A stretch of DNA of 64,000 bases, from the NCBI RefSeq assembly GCF_004005485.1, contig NZ_RZUL01000002.1, forward strand, positions 805,433 through 869,432, given 5' to 3'. This stretch comes from Sphingobium algorifonticola (GTDB taxonomy: Bacteria; Pseudomonadota; Alphaproteobacteria; Sphingomonadales; Sphingomonadaceae). A model generated the notes under the pieces. The model was given only the letters and a program-made list of their open reading frames with translations. It did not search any database and was not told the DNA's origin. The translations under genes were made by a program, and so were the position numbers. How positions within the stretch are numbered: position 1 is the stretch's first letter; every line of letters starts with the position of its first letter. Below, in pieces: positions 1 to 7,692 of the stretch.

Positions 1-128
1 CGGGTTGGGATGAACAGCGGTGGCAAGGGGGGATGTGCCATGCGCCACCAGATCGCCGCACCACCGCAAGCGACCGCCAGTAAAAGGCCAAGACCGACCC
101 AGCGGCGCTTGCGTACCCCCTGCGCCAT
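1..128 (-). CDS. Membrane-anchored protein, N-terminal fragment (runs off window)
   Basis: Only the first 42 codons are inside the window. The protein starts MAQGVRKRRWVGLGLLLAV, a basic stretch followed by a hydrophobic segment of about 18 residues (signal anchor or uncleaved signal), then a Pro-rich stretch. The ATG lies one base after the TGA of the lipoyl-protein gene, so it is almost certainly translated from the same operon mRNA. The family cannot be named from this fragment. A periplasmic or inner-membrane protein is inferred from the N-terminus only. Confidence 0.55.
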   Translation of the reverse strand, partial: MAQGVRKRRWVGLGLLLAVACGGAAIWWRMAHPPLPPLFIPT

Positions 129-129
129 A

Positions 130-369
130 TCAGATCGCAATCGTGGCGATATGAGCGCGCACATCGGCGGATTCGCCTGCGCCGATAATGATCTCGGTCA
201 GCGTGCCCGATCCGGGCGAGGGCACTTCGACGGTCGTCTTGGCCGCCTCCACCTCGACCAGCGGCTCGCCCGCTTCGACATGCTCGCCCACGGCCTTCAG
301 CCAGCGGACGATTTCCGCGTCCTGCATCCCCATGCCGAATTGCGGGAGCAGCACTTTCATGTTGGCCAT
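130..369 (-). CDS. Stand-alone lipoyl (biotinyl/lipoyl attachment) domain protein of a 2-oxoacid dehydrogenase
   Basis: A 79-residue protein made only of a lipoyl domain: PQFGMGMQDAEIVRWL at the start, then the swinging-arm hairpin with the modified lysine at K44 in the context EAAKTTVEVPS. Lipoyl domains carry acyl intermediates between E1 and E2 active sites. A longer reading frame exists upstream, but the start was placed at 369 because TAAGGAGAG lies just before this ATG and the family fold begins here. It follows E1-beta with a 13-bp gap. There is no peripheral-subunit-binding or acyltransferase domain, so it is far shorter than a normal E2 (about 400 residues). The acyltransferase and E3 are not seen in the window. 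Confidence 0.85.
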   Translation of the reverse strand: MANMKVLLPQFGMGMQDAEIVRWLKAVGEHVEAGEPLVEVEAAKTTVEVPSPGSGTLTEIIIGAGESADVRAHIATIAI

Positions 370-382
370 GATTGCGCTCTCC

Positions 383-1375
383 TTACGCTGACACTGGTCG
401 TGCGGTGCCGACCAGTGTGCGGGCGGCCGTGACGATGCGATCAACCGTAGGGTAGAGCGCCTTTTCGATCGCGGGAGAGAAAGGCAGATGCGTGTCGGCG
501 GTTGCGACCCGCAGCACCGGGCCGCGCAACGCATCGAACGCCTGTTCGACGATCAGCGCCGATATTTCGCTCGCCGCGCTGCATGTCTGATGCGCGGGAT
601 CGACGGTGATCGCACGCCCTGTCTTGCGCACCGATTTCAGGATCAGCGCCTTGTCGAGCGGCACCAGACTGCGCGGGTCCACCACTTCGATCGAAATGCC
701 TTCCTTCGCCAGTACCTCCGCCGCCTTGAGCGCCAGCGGCACTGCCCCCGCTACGGCGATGACCGAAATGTCCGTGCCTTCGCGCTTGATGTCGCCCTTG
801 CCCAAAGGGATCATGAAATCGGGGTCGTCCGGCATGTCGGATTTGCTGGTCCAGCAGGTGCTGTCCTCGAAACACAAAACCGGGTCATCGTCGCGGATCG
901 CGGCCTTCAGCATCCCCTTCATGTCATAAGCGTTGGACGGCACCATGATCTTGAGGCCCGGCACGTTCATGAACATGGAATAGGGCCGGTCGCTGTGCTG
1001 CGCCGCGTTGGAATTGCCGTAGAATAGGCAGGTGCGGATCACGAGCGGCAGACGCGCCTGACCGCCATAGATATAGCGGGACTTGGCGATGATGCTCATG
1101 ATCTGGTCCATCGCCGGATAGAGGAAAGAGGCGATCGTCGCATCGACGATCGGCCGCATCCCGACCATGCTCGCCCCGGCCGCTGCGCCGATGAACCCGT
1201 TTTCGGAAATCGGCGTGTCGCGCACCCGCTCCGTCCCGAAGGCCTCGACGAAGCCAGTGGTGGTGCCGAACACGTTGCAGATGATGTCTTCTCCCATGAT
1301 GAACACGCGCGGATCGCGCGACATTTCCTCATGCTGGGCCTGGCGGATCGCTTCGAGATAGGTGGCTTTGGTCAT
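383..1375 (-). CDS. Thiamine-dependent 2-oxoacid (acetoin/pyruvate-type) dehydrogenase E1 beta subunit
   Basis: A 330-residue protein with the transketolase pyrimidine-binding domain first (EAIRQAQHEEM, then VFIMGEDI with the conserved Glu that activates the TPP aminopyrimidine) and the transketolase C-terminal domain after about residue 200 (VVDPRSLVPLDKALI). Length is normal for the family. It pairs with the E1-alpha gene 16 bp upstream to form a heterotetramer that decarboxylates a 2-oxoacid, or cleaves an acetoin-like diketone or ketol, and passes the acyl unit to the lipoyl protein encoded next. The true substrate cannot be read from the sequence. Context with SDRs and a cupin argues for a catabolic enzyme rather than central pyruvate dehydrogenase. 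Confidence 0.9.
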   Translation of the reverse strand: MTKATYLEAIRQAQHEEMSRDPRVFIMGEDIICNVFGTTTGFVEAFGTERVRDTPISENGFIGAAAGASMVGMRPIVDATIASFLYPAMDQIMSIIAKSRYIYGGQARLPLVIRTCLFYGNSNAAQHSDRPYSMFMNVPGLKIMVPSNAYDMKGMLKAAIRDDDPVLCFEDSTCWTSKSDMPDDPDFMIPLGKGDIKREGTDISVIAVAGAVPLALKAAEVLAKEGISIEVVDPRSLVPLDKALILKSVRKTGRAITVDPAHQTCSAASEISALIVEQAFDALRGPVLRVATADTHLPFSPAIEKALYPTVDRIVTAARTLVGTARPVSA

Positions 1376-1391
1376 GGGCTGGTCCTCGCCT

Positions 1392-2387
1392 TCAAGCGGT
1401 CAGATAATCGGGGATGGGCAGGCGATCGACGAACACATCGTCGAATGCATCGGCCTGTTCGGGATAGGCACTGTCGCGCGCGAATTGCAGGGCGTCGGCG
1501 ACTTCGTCCGCAACCTCCTGTTCCATCGCGTCGAGGGTGGCGGCGGCCACGCCCGCTTCCAGAAGCCGCGCACGATAGAGCGTCAGCGGATCGCGTTTGC
1601 GCCATTCGTCCACTTCCGCGCCGCGATCGAGCAGGATGCGCCCCATGTTGACGGCATGATCGGCGTAACGATAGGTCTTGGTTTCCACCAGTGTCGGCCC
1701 GCCTCCGGTCCTGGCGCGTTCCACCGCCTCGGTTACCGCTGCCTCGACCGCATCCACATCCTGCCCGTCGACGATGATCGCCGGCATGGCATAGGCCTTC
1801 GCCCGCTCGGCTATATCTTTAACCGGCACGGCGGCGGAGGCGGGGGTGGAAACGGCATAGCCGTTGTTTTCGCACACGAAGATCGCGGGCAGTTTCCACA
1901 CGGCGGCAAGGTTCATGCCTTCGTGGAATGCGCCCTCGTTGGTCGCGCCGTCGCCGAAGAAGCACAGCGCCACCCGGTCATTGCCTTGGAGCTTCGATCC
2001 CAGCGCCGCCCCGGCCGCCACCGGGATGCCGGACCCAACGATGCTGGTTTCCCCCAGGCTGCCCACGGAAAAGTCGGACAGGTGCATCGACCCGCCTTTG
2101 CCCTTGCAGATGCCTGTCACCTTGCCGAGCAGTTCGGCCATCAGCGGGCGCAGCTTTGCTCCCTTGGCGATGGGGTGGCCGTGGCTGCGATGCGTGCCGA
2201 CCATGTAATCGTCGTTACGCAGCGCGATGCAGGCGCCGACGCCGGACGCTTCCTGCCCGGCGTAAGTATGCAGCGCACCGGGGATTTCGCCAGCGGCGTG
2301 GATGGCCTCCGCCTTGTCCTCGAAATGGCGGATACGCAGCATTCGGCGATATTTTTCAAGGCTGCGGTCATTGGGTCGATCAGTCAT
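1392..2387 (-). CDS. Thiamine-dependent 2-oxoacid (acetoin/pyruvate-type) dehydrogenase E1 alpha subunit
   Basis: A 331-residue E1-alpha. It carries the TPP/Mg motif GDG at residues 145-147 followed by NN at 174-175, and the HRSHGHPIAKG and KGGSMHL segments that line the active site. The length matches AcoA/PdhA-type subunits without mitochondrial extensions. It is the first of three consecutive genes for E1-alpha, E1-beta and a lipoyl carrier. It lies 27 bp downstream of the M24-family gene, consistent with one operon transcribed on the minus strand from about 6070. Confidence 0.92.
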   Translation of the reverse strand: MTDRPNDRSLEKYRRMLRIRHFEDKAEAIHAAGEIPGALHTYAGQEASGVGACIALRNDDYMVGTHRSHGHPIAKGAKLRPLMAELLGKVTGICKGKGGSMHLSDFSVGSLGETSIVGSGIPVAAGAALGSKLQGNDRVALCFFGDGATNEGAFHEGMNLAAVWKLPAIFVCENNGYAVSTPASAAVPVKDIAERAKAYAMPAIIVDGQDVDAVEAAVTEAVERARTGGGPTLVETKTYRYADHAVNMGRILLDRGAEVDEWRKRDPLTLYRARLLEAGVAAATLDAMEQEVADEVADALQFARDSAYPEQADAFDDVFVDRLPIPDYLTA

Positions 2388-2414
2388 GGCGGTTCCTTGT
2401 GGGGATGGGGGCGG

Positions 2415-3713
2415 TCAGGCGAAGGCAGGTTCTGGTGGGGCGGATGTCTTGCCCGCGACGATCAGTTCGAGCGGGGCGGCATACATCGGCTCCGGCCCGG
2501 TGGCGGTGATCGCATAGACATTTTCCATGTGGCACGGGCCGAGCTTCGCGCCGAAGAACAGGCTGTCGAGGCTGATGAGCATGCCTTCCTCCATCACAAA
2601 GCCCTGTTTGACCCCGGACAGCCCGGCGGCGGGGTAGGGCAGCGGGATTTCGAGCGGCATCAGGCCGATCCCATGGGCGACGACGAGCAGCTTTTCGGGC
2701 GCGGCGACACCATGGGCCTTCAAATGCTCGTATCCGATCGCAGGCAGGCTGTTGGTCGATACCCCCGGGCGCAGCATGTCCACCATCTTGAGGAAACCGT
2801 CGCGCAGGATATCGTGCAGACGCTGATATTCGGGAGTCGGCGTGCCGATGACAGCGGTCCGGTTGATGTCGATCCAGAAGCCGTCAAGTACGCCCTGCGT
2901 CTCCAGAATGACGATATCGCCATCACGCAGGGCGCGGTTTCCGGCGGTGCGGAACAGGTCGGGAATGAAATCATCTCCGTCATAGCTGCCGCCAAACAGC
3001 ATCGCGCCTTCATCAACGGGAATGACCCGGTTGCGGACCATGAAATCGCAGATGCCCGCCTGCACGTCGTTCCAGTCCACTCCGGCATGGAGCAGCGATC
3101 CGGCATGCGCGATGACGCGATCGGCCATCCTGCCGACGGTGCGATAGCGCGCGAGCTCGTCCGGCGTCTTGACCACACGCACTCGCATCATCAGGTCGAG
3201 GGCATCGCGATAGACATGCGGCGCGCTGGACATGGCGGCGGCAGAAAGGCGATGCTCGTCAAAGCCGATCGTGCATCCGGTCAGGCCGTGATCGACGATG
3301 GTCGCCGCCACCGCTGCGGCGATGTCGCTCTGGCATGTCCCTTTGATCGCGCCAGCAATCGCCATAGCGTCATCGGCGAGGCGGCTGCCGGGCCGGTCGG
3401 GATCGACATAGCGGCTGACTTCGCAAAAATTGAGCATGTCGAACGTGCGGATCTCGTCGAACGTACATTCCGGGCCATCCCTGTTGAGCACGGCAACGAT
3501 GCCGAGATTGGCTTCGGGAATGACGAGGATGGAGGGCTTGGTCGGATCGGCGAACACGATCGCGGCAGCAAACGGCTCCATCTGCGTCCATCGTTCGAGC
3601 ACCGAATGATAGCCGGTGGCGTAGCGCACATCGTGCGGATGGCTTAGCACAACGGCGTCCATCCCCTCGGCGGCGAGCATGGCGCGCAGGCGTGCGACGC
3701 GGGCGTTGGCCAT
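2415..3713 (-). CDS. M24 family peptidase / creatinase-fold protein
   Basis: A 432-residue protein with an N-terminal creatinase/prolidase-like domain (MDAVVLSHPHDVRYATGY) and a C-terminal pita-bread domain from about residue 185. Family ligands that can be seen are D282 (FWIDINRT), H347 (VAHGIGL), the Glu pair at 375-376 and E397 (HMENVYAI). The D-x-G position that usually gives the first Asp ligand reads T272-Q-G, so the metal site is incomplete and a metal-independent or atypical enzyme (creatinase-like hydrolase or lyase) is possible. The gene starts 3 bp after the cupin gene. It could hydrolyse a C-N or C-S bond of a substrate processed by the following dehydrogenase, but that is inference. 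Confidence 0.8.
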   Translation of the reverse strand: MANARVARLRAMLAAEGMDAVVLSHPHDVRYATGYHSVLERWTQMEPFAAAIVFADPTKPSILVIPEANLGIVAVLNRDGPECTFDEIRTFDMLNFCEVSRYVDPDRPGSRLADDAMAIAGAIKGTCQSDIAAAVAATIVDHGLTGCTIGFDEHRLSAAAMSSAPHVYRDALDLMMRVRVVKTPDELARYRTVGRMADRVIAHAGSLLHAGVDWNDVQAGICDFMVRNRVIPVDEGAMLFGGSYDGDDFIPDLFRTAGNRALRDGDIVILETQGVLDGFWIDINRTAVIGTPTPEYQRLHDILRDGFLKMVDMLRPGVSTNSLPAIGYEHLKAHGVAAPEKLLVVAHGIGLMPLEIPLPYPAAGLSGVKQGFVMEEGMLISLDSLFFGAKLGPCHMENVYAITATGPEPMYAAPLELIVAGKTSAPPEPAFA

Positions 3714-3716
3714 GAC

Positions 3717-4190
3717 TCAGGCCGCCGCAAGGGCGTCGTCGGCGCCCTCGTTCGATATGTCGGCAACCAGCGCGCCCTTGGAAAGATCGCGCAGAAACTC
3801 ATGGTTCAGGATGAAGCGGACTTCGCCTTGCGCATCGGTGAAGGCGACCGCACCATGGCCCATGAACAGATATTCGGTGACTTGCTCACAGCGCGCCTCG
3901 CTATGGCGCGAACCGATCGGTTCATAGCCATAGGTTCCCGCCGGTGCGGAGCCGACGTCGTAGATCAGTTCGCCTTTGGTCACGAAATACTGGCCATGAC
4001 CCAAATGCCAGTGCGGAGCGAAGGTCGCGCCTGGCTGCATCTCCACCCACAACACCCAGTCACCCGTCTCCTCGCTGTAGCGCAGCAGGCGGATGGTCGT
4101 GCCTTGCCCAAGTTCATGGGCGCGGGCATCGGCGATGTTGACGATCAGGTCGCCGGTCTTTCCGGCATCATGTTCCGCTGTCACCTTCAA
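3717..4190 (-). CDS. Small cupin protein (possible acetylacetone-dioxygenase-like enzyme)
   Basis: A 157-residue single-domain cupin. The first metal motif is PHWHLGHGQYFV (H60, H62, H65) and the second cupin motif supplies H96 (GSRHSEA). Small three-histidine cupins include Dke1-type diketone dioxygenases, which cleave beta-dicarbonyls into a carboxylate and an alpha-ketoaldehyde. That would fit an operon with SDRs and a 2-oxoacid dehydrogenase, but the assignment to that reaction is inference. RBS-like GGAGG (GGAGGAGATTGAA) lies just upstream of the ATG. It is 14 bp from the upstream SDR gene. Confidence 0.8.
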   Translation of the reverse strand: MKVTAEHDAGKTGDLIVNIADARAHELGQGTTIRLLRYSEETGDWVLWVEMQPGATFAPHWHLGHGQYFVTKGELIYDVGSAPAGTYGYEPIGSRHSEARCEQVTEYLFMGHGAVAFTDAQGEVRFILNHEFLRDLSKGALVADISNEGADDALAAA

Positions 4191-4204
4191 TCTCCTCCAA
4201 AGAA

Positions 4205-4966
4205 TTACATGGTAGCCGTAAGGCCCTCGTCCGCCGCGATGACGGCGCCGTGGATCGCGCTGGACTGGGGGCTTGCAAGGTAAAGTATGAGGTCTGCTAT
4301 CTGTGCCGGGTCCATGAAGAACTGGCGGCGCGGACTGGGATGGTTTTCCATCAGCGCAGCGATGGCCGCTTCGCCTTCCGCCGTACGCAGGCCCGCTGTC
4401 AGCGGCGTCGCCACTGCACCAGGGCAGACGCAGTTGATGCGGATGCCCCTTGGTCCCTGCTCGGCGGCAAGGGTGCGCGCGAGCATGGCGACCCCGGCCT
4501 TCGACGCGGAATAGGCACTGTCGCCAGCGCGCCCGGCAACACCGCTCACCGAGCTAACGAAGATGATCCGTCCCTCGCCCCGCGCGATCATGGCGGGGAG
4601 CACAGCCTGCGTGACGTAGAAGCTGCCTTTCAGATTGACGTCGATATGCCTGTCAAACAGCGCGATCGGGCTTTCCGGCACCGGATTGGGCTGCCAGATG
4701 GCGGCGTTGTTGACGAGAATATCCGGTGCGCCGATCACGTCGGTCAGCATCGCCACTGCCCGCGCCACCGCATCGGCATCAGCGATGTCGACTTGCTGCG
4801 CGGCGGCGACGGCGCCGCTGGCGATCGCCGCATCCAGATCGGCTTGCGGCGCGTTCGATAGAATGGCGACCTTCGCCCCTTCCGCCGCCAATCCGCGCAC
4901 GACCGCTTCGCCGATCCCCGACGTGCCGCCTGTGACGAGCGCGACCTGTCCGGCAAAGCGTGTCAT
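4205..4966 (-). CDS. SDR family oxidoreductase
   Basis: A 253-residue classical short-chain dehydrogenase. The cofactor motif TGGTSGIG is at residues 12-19, NNAA at 86-89, and the catalytic Ser139, Tyr152 and Lys156 (YSASK). There is no signal sequence, so it is cytoplasmic. It overlaps the preceding SDR gene by 4 bp (ATGA), a sign of translational coupling. It probably oxidises or reduces a hydroxyl/keto group in the pathway served by this operon. The substrate cannot be inferred from sequence. Confidence 0.92.
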   Translation of the reverse strand: MTRFAGQVALVTGGTSGIGEAVVRGLAAEGAKVAILSNAPQADLDAAIASGAVAAAQQVDIADADAVARAVAMLTDVIGAPDILVNNAAIWQPNPVPESPIALFDRHIDVNLKGSFYVTQAVLPAMIARGEGRIIFVSSVSGVAGRAGDSAYSASKAGVAMLARTLAAEQGPRGIRINCVCPGAVATPLTAGLRTAEGEAAIAALMENHPSPRRQFFMDPAQIADLILYLASPQSSAIHGAVIAADEGLTATM

Positions 4967-5757
4967 TGCGCAGTGTATCCGCCGTCCACCACCAGTTCGG
5001 AGCCGTGCATGTAGCCTGACTCGTCGGACGCCAGGAACCGCACCGCCTTCGCGATGTCGATGGGGTCGGCCATGCGCCCGATGGGATGGGCAGGCGCCAG
5101 TCCGGCAGCGGCCTCCTCCACGGACGGCGCGAAGCCGTTATCGACGAAGCGTTGCAGGATGTGATCCACCATGGTCGTCTTGACGCCGCTGGGATGCACC
5201 GTGTTGACCCGAATCTTGTAGCCCAGTGCCGAAAACTCCATCGCGCAGGCCTTAGAGAACAGCCGCACCGCGCCCTTCGACGCGCAATAGCCGGTGTGCA
5301 GCGGCGATCCGATCAGGCCCGCGACCGAAGAAATGATGATGATCGAACTGCCGAACGGACGCTGCGCGCCGGTGCGCTGCATCAGGTCGGCGGCGACTTT
5401 GGTGCCGAGGAAAGGCCCATCGACGTTGACCGCCATCTGCTTGCGCCACTGCTCGATGGTGGTGGTCTGCATCTTCTCGACCACCACGATGCCGGCGACG
5501 TGCACCAATATGTCGAGCGCGCCATGTTCCGCCTCGATCGCGGCAATGACTCGTTGCCAGTCCGCTTCCTGCGTCACGTCGAGCGGGTGATATGTGCTAT
5601 TCGGCACATTTGCAGCCCATGCGGAGCCGTCCGCAGGAATGTCAGCCCCGATGACTGTCGCGCCGACCTCGGCCAGTGTGCGCGAGATCTCCGATCCGAT
5701 GCCGCCAGTGCAGCCGGTGACGAGCGCCACCCGTCCTTCGAGCGAAGCGATCATCAT
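4963..5757 (-). CDS. SDR family oxidoreductase
   Basis: A 264-residue classical SDR with TGCTGGIG at residues 14-21, Tyr157 and Lys161 (YCASK) and the serine pair SS upstream of them. It overlaps the ABM-domain gene by 4 bp at its start and the second SDR by 4 bp at its end, so the three genes are translationally coupled. The two SDRs are clearly different from each other and may catalyse two successive alcohol/ketone steps. Two in-frame ATGs stand side by side at the start; the first is used here. Confidence 0.92.
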   Translation of the reverse strand: MMIASLEGRVALVTGCTGGIGSEISRTLAEVGATVIGADIPADGSAWAANVPNSTYHPLDVTQEADWQRVIAAIEAEHGALDILVHVAGIVVVEKMQTTTIEQWRKQMAVNVDGPFLGTKVAADLMQRTGAQRPFGSSIIIISSVAGLIGSPLHTGYCASKGAVRLFSKACAMEFSALGYKIRVNTVHPSGVKTTMVDHILQRFVDNGFAPSVEEAAAGLAPAHPIGRMADPIDIAKAVRFLASDESGYMHGSELVVDGGYTAQ

Positions 5758-6068
5758 GCGTCTCCCTGAATGTCGTTGTCGGTCAGCGGCGTAAAAAGAA
5801 GGATATCCGGTTCACCGTCGACGCAGGCCCAGCCCGCCGCGGACATTGCCTTGTGATAGGGCATGTCGGGATGCGCGGTGTAAGCAGCCTCGGTTGCGAA
5901 AATTTCGGTGAACACGAACAGTGCCGGATCATCCTGGCTTCGCATGACCTGAAAGATCGGTACGTCCGGCTCATTGGCACGAACATCTTTCTGGAGCTGC
6001 GCAACGAGCGCCGCGAAGCTGTTTGACTTTTCCGGCTTTGTGCGGACATGCATGAGTACGCCAATCAT
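5754..6068 (-). CDS. Antibiotic-biosynthesis-monooxygenase (ABM) fold protein
   Basis: A 104-residue protein with the ferredoxin-like ABM pattern: a first strand (MIGVLMHVRTKPEK), a helix, FQVMRSQDDPALFVFTEIFATEAAYTAHPDMPYHKAM, and a last strand DILLFTP. ABM proteins are cofactor-free quinone-forming monooxygenases (YgiN, ActVA-Orf6 type) or heme-degrading relatives. It is the first gene of the minus-strand operon. Its start lies only 20 bp from the start of the divergent TPR/2OG gene, so the two promoters must overlap or lie inside the opposite coding regions. Confidence 0.85.
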   Translation of the reverse strand: MIGVLMHVRTKPEKSNSFAALVAQLQKDVRANEPDVPIFQVMRSQDDPALFVFTEIFATEAAYTAHPDMPYHKAMSAAGWACVDGEPDILLFTPLTDNDIQGDA

Positions 6069-6088
6069 TCACTGAGGCCTTTCGATCG

Positions 6089-7600
6089 ATGACTTCGGGT
6101 TTGCTGGATGAAGCGGTCAGGCTGGCGCAGGGACCAGATCCGGCGGCGGCGCGGCCGCTGATCGATGCGCTGCTGTCCAAACGCGACGACGATCCCGCCG
6201 CCCTCACGCTGCTGGGTCTCGTGGCACAGCGCACGGGCGACGACGCGATGGCGCTGGATGCCTTTGCCCGCGCGCGGGCAGGCGATCCGGACAATCCCGC
6301 TCGCATCGGCAATCATGCCATCGCGCTGAAACGCGTCGGGCAGTTTGCGGATGCTATCGCGGCACTGGAACGATCGCTGGTCCTGCGTCCCGGATCGGCT
6401 GTGACGCTGGCTAATCTCGGCTCCTGCCTGATTGCTGACGACCGGCCGCAGGCGGCCGAACAGCCGCTGCGGCAGGCCATCGCCGCGGACCCTCGGCATC
6501 TGGAGGCCTGGAACAATCTGGGCGTCGCACTGGCCCGGACGGGGCGACGAGCGGAGGCGATCGCCGCCTATCGGCAGGCGCTCTCGATTCGTCCCGATCA
6601 TGTCGAGGCGGCCCTCAATCTCGTCGATGCGCTGGCGGCCGACGGCGAAGCCGACGCTGCCGAGACGATGGCCTATGCGCTGGTGAAACGATTGCCGGGA
6701 CACCCGCGTGCCGCGAACCAGCTTGGCAGCCTGATGGAGGCGCGCGGGGCGCTGGATGCGGCAATCGAAACCTATGCCGGAGTTCTGGCGATAGGGCCGC
6801 TCAACCACCCGGTCGGTGTCAACCTCAGCCGCGCTCTGATCCGAGCCGGTCGGCATGAAGAGGCCGTCGGGTTGACCGACCGGTTGATCGTGGCGCTGCC
6901 CACCGTCACCACGCCGCTGGCGCTCAAATGCGCGGCGCTTGACCGGTTGGGCCGCAGCAGGGAATTGCAAGATTTGATGCGGCTGGAGCAGTTCGTGCGC
7001 GTGACGGACATTGTGTCGGCGCCCGGCTTCGACAGCGTGACAGCCTTCAACGCCATGCTGGAGGAGGAATTGCGCGCGCACCCCTCGCTGACGTACGAGC
7101 CGCAGGGGCTGGTAACCCGCAAGGGGCGTCAAAGCGACGATCTGGCGACGGCGGAAACGCCCGCCCTGCGCGCACTGGCGCATATCGCGACGCAGGCCTC
7201 GCGAGACTATGTTGCCGCCCTCGGGTCCGATCCGCATCCTTTCGTTCAGGCTGCCCCACACCACTGGACGCTGACGATGTGGGGCACGATATTGTCGTCC
7301 GGCGGCGCGGTGGAACCGCATATCCACGCGCCCAACTGGCTTTCGGGAGTCTATTATCCGACTTTGCCGCCGGAAGCCGCCCAAGGGCAGCAAGGCTGGT
7401 TCGCGATCGGTGCCTTGCCCGACAGCCTGGGTAACGGTGGGACGCGCCACCTCTACGAGCCGCGCGCGGGCCGGATGATCCTGTTTCCCTCTTATCTGTG
7501 GCACACGACTCAGCCTTTCGAGGGGGCGCAGGACCGGATCAGCTTTGCTTTCGATCTTGTTCCCAAGGATATCGGACGTCCGCACAGCCTGAAAAAATAG
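6089..7600 (+). CDS. TPR-repeat protein with C-terminal 2OG-Fe(II) oxygenase domain
   Basis: A 503-residue protein. Residues about 1-300 are tandem TPR helices (ALTLLGLVAQRTGDDAMALDAFARA, EAWNNLGVALARTGRRAEAIAAYRQAL and further copies). The last 120 residues form a double-stranded beta-helix oxygenase with H411-I-H413, H472 (LWHTTQPF) and the 2-oxoglutarate-binding R483. This matches the putative 2OG-Fe(II) oxygenase family found behind TPRs in many proteobacteria, often next to TBDR genes, as here. There is no signal peptide. The substrate is unknown; a protein substrate held by the TPRs is the obvious guess. It converges on the TBDR gene, with a hairpin terminator between. Confidence 0.85.
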   Translation: MTSGLLDEAVRLAQGPDPAAARPLIDALLSKRDDDPAALTLLGLVAQRTGDDAMALDAFARARAGDPDNPARIGNHAIALKRVGQFADAIAALERSLVLRPGSAVTLANLGSCLIADDRPQAAEQPLRQAIAADPRHLEAWNNLGVALARTGRRAEAIAAYRQALSIRPDHVEAALNLVDALAADGEADAAETMAYALVKRLPGHPRAANQLGSLMEARGALDAAIETYAGVLAIGPLNHPVGVNLSRALIRAGRHEEAVGLTDRLIVALPTVTTPLALKCAALDRLGRSRELQDLMRLEQFVRVTDIVSAPGFDSVTAFNAMLEEELRAHPSLTYEPQGLVTRKGRQSDDLATAETPALRALAHIATQASRDYVAALGSDPHPFVQAAPHHWTLTMWGTILSSGGAVEPHIHAPNWLSGVYYPTLPPEAAQGQQGWFAIGALPDSLGNGGTRHLYEPRAGRMILFPSYLWHTTQPFEGAQDRISFAFDLVPKDIGRPHSLKK

Positions 7601-7624
7601 CCGGGTCGGCAAAGCCGACCCGGC
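7600..7624 (-). terminator. Rho-independent terminator, probably bidirectional
   Basis: A perfect 11-bp stem GCCGGGTCGGC / GCCGACCCGGC with an AAA loop starts at the last base of the TPR/2OG stop codon. Read on the minus strand it is followed by TATTTTTTC, so it is a classic terminator for the TBDR gene ending at 7693. On the plus strand it is followed only by AGGTGTTT, a weaker tail. Confidence 0.85.
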
Positions 7625-7692
7625 AGGTGTTTCCCGATCGCAGTGAAAAACGGTGACGATCAGGAGGGGACGTATGGCTTTCATCGGGCCGC

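Noticed and set aside
1362..3647. A 761-codon open frame on the plus strand opposite the E1-alpha and M24 genes
   Set aside because: It is the antisense shadow of GC-rich coding DNA; no family resemblance, while the minus strand carries clear E1 and M24 motifs.
6065..7684. A 539-codon frame on the minus strand opposite the TPR/2OG gene
   Set aside because: Arg/Gln-rich low-quality translation crossing a terminator; the plus-strand protein has TPR and 2OG motifs.
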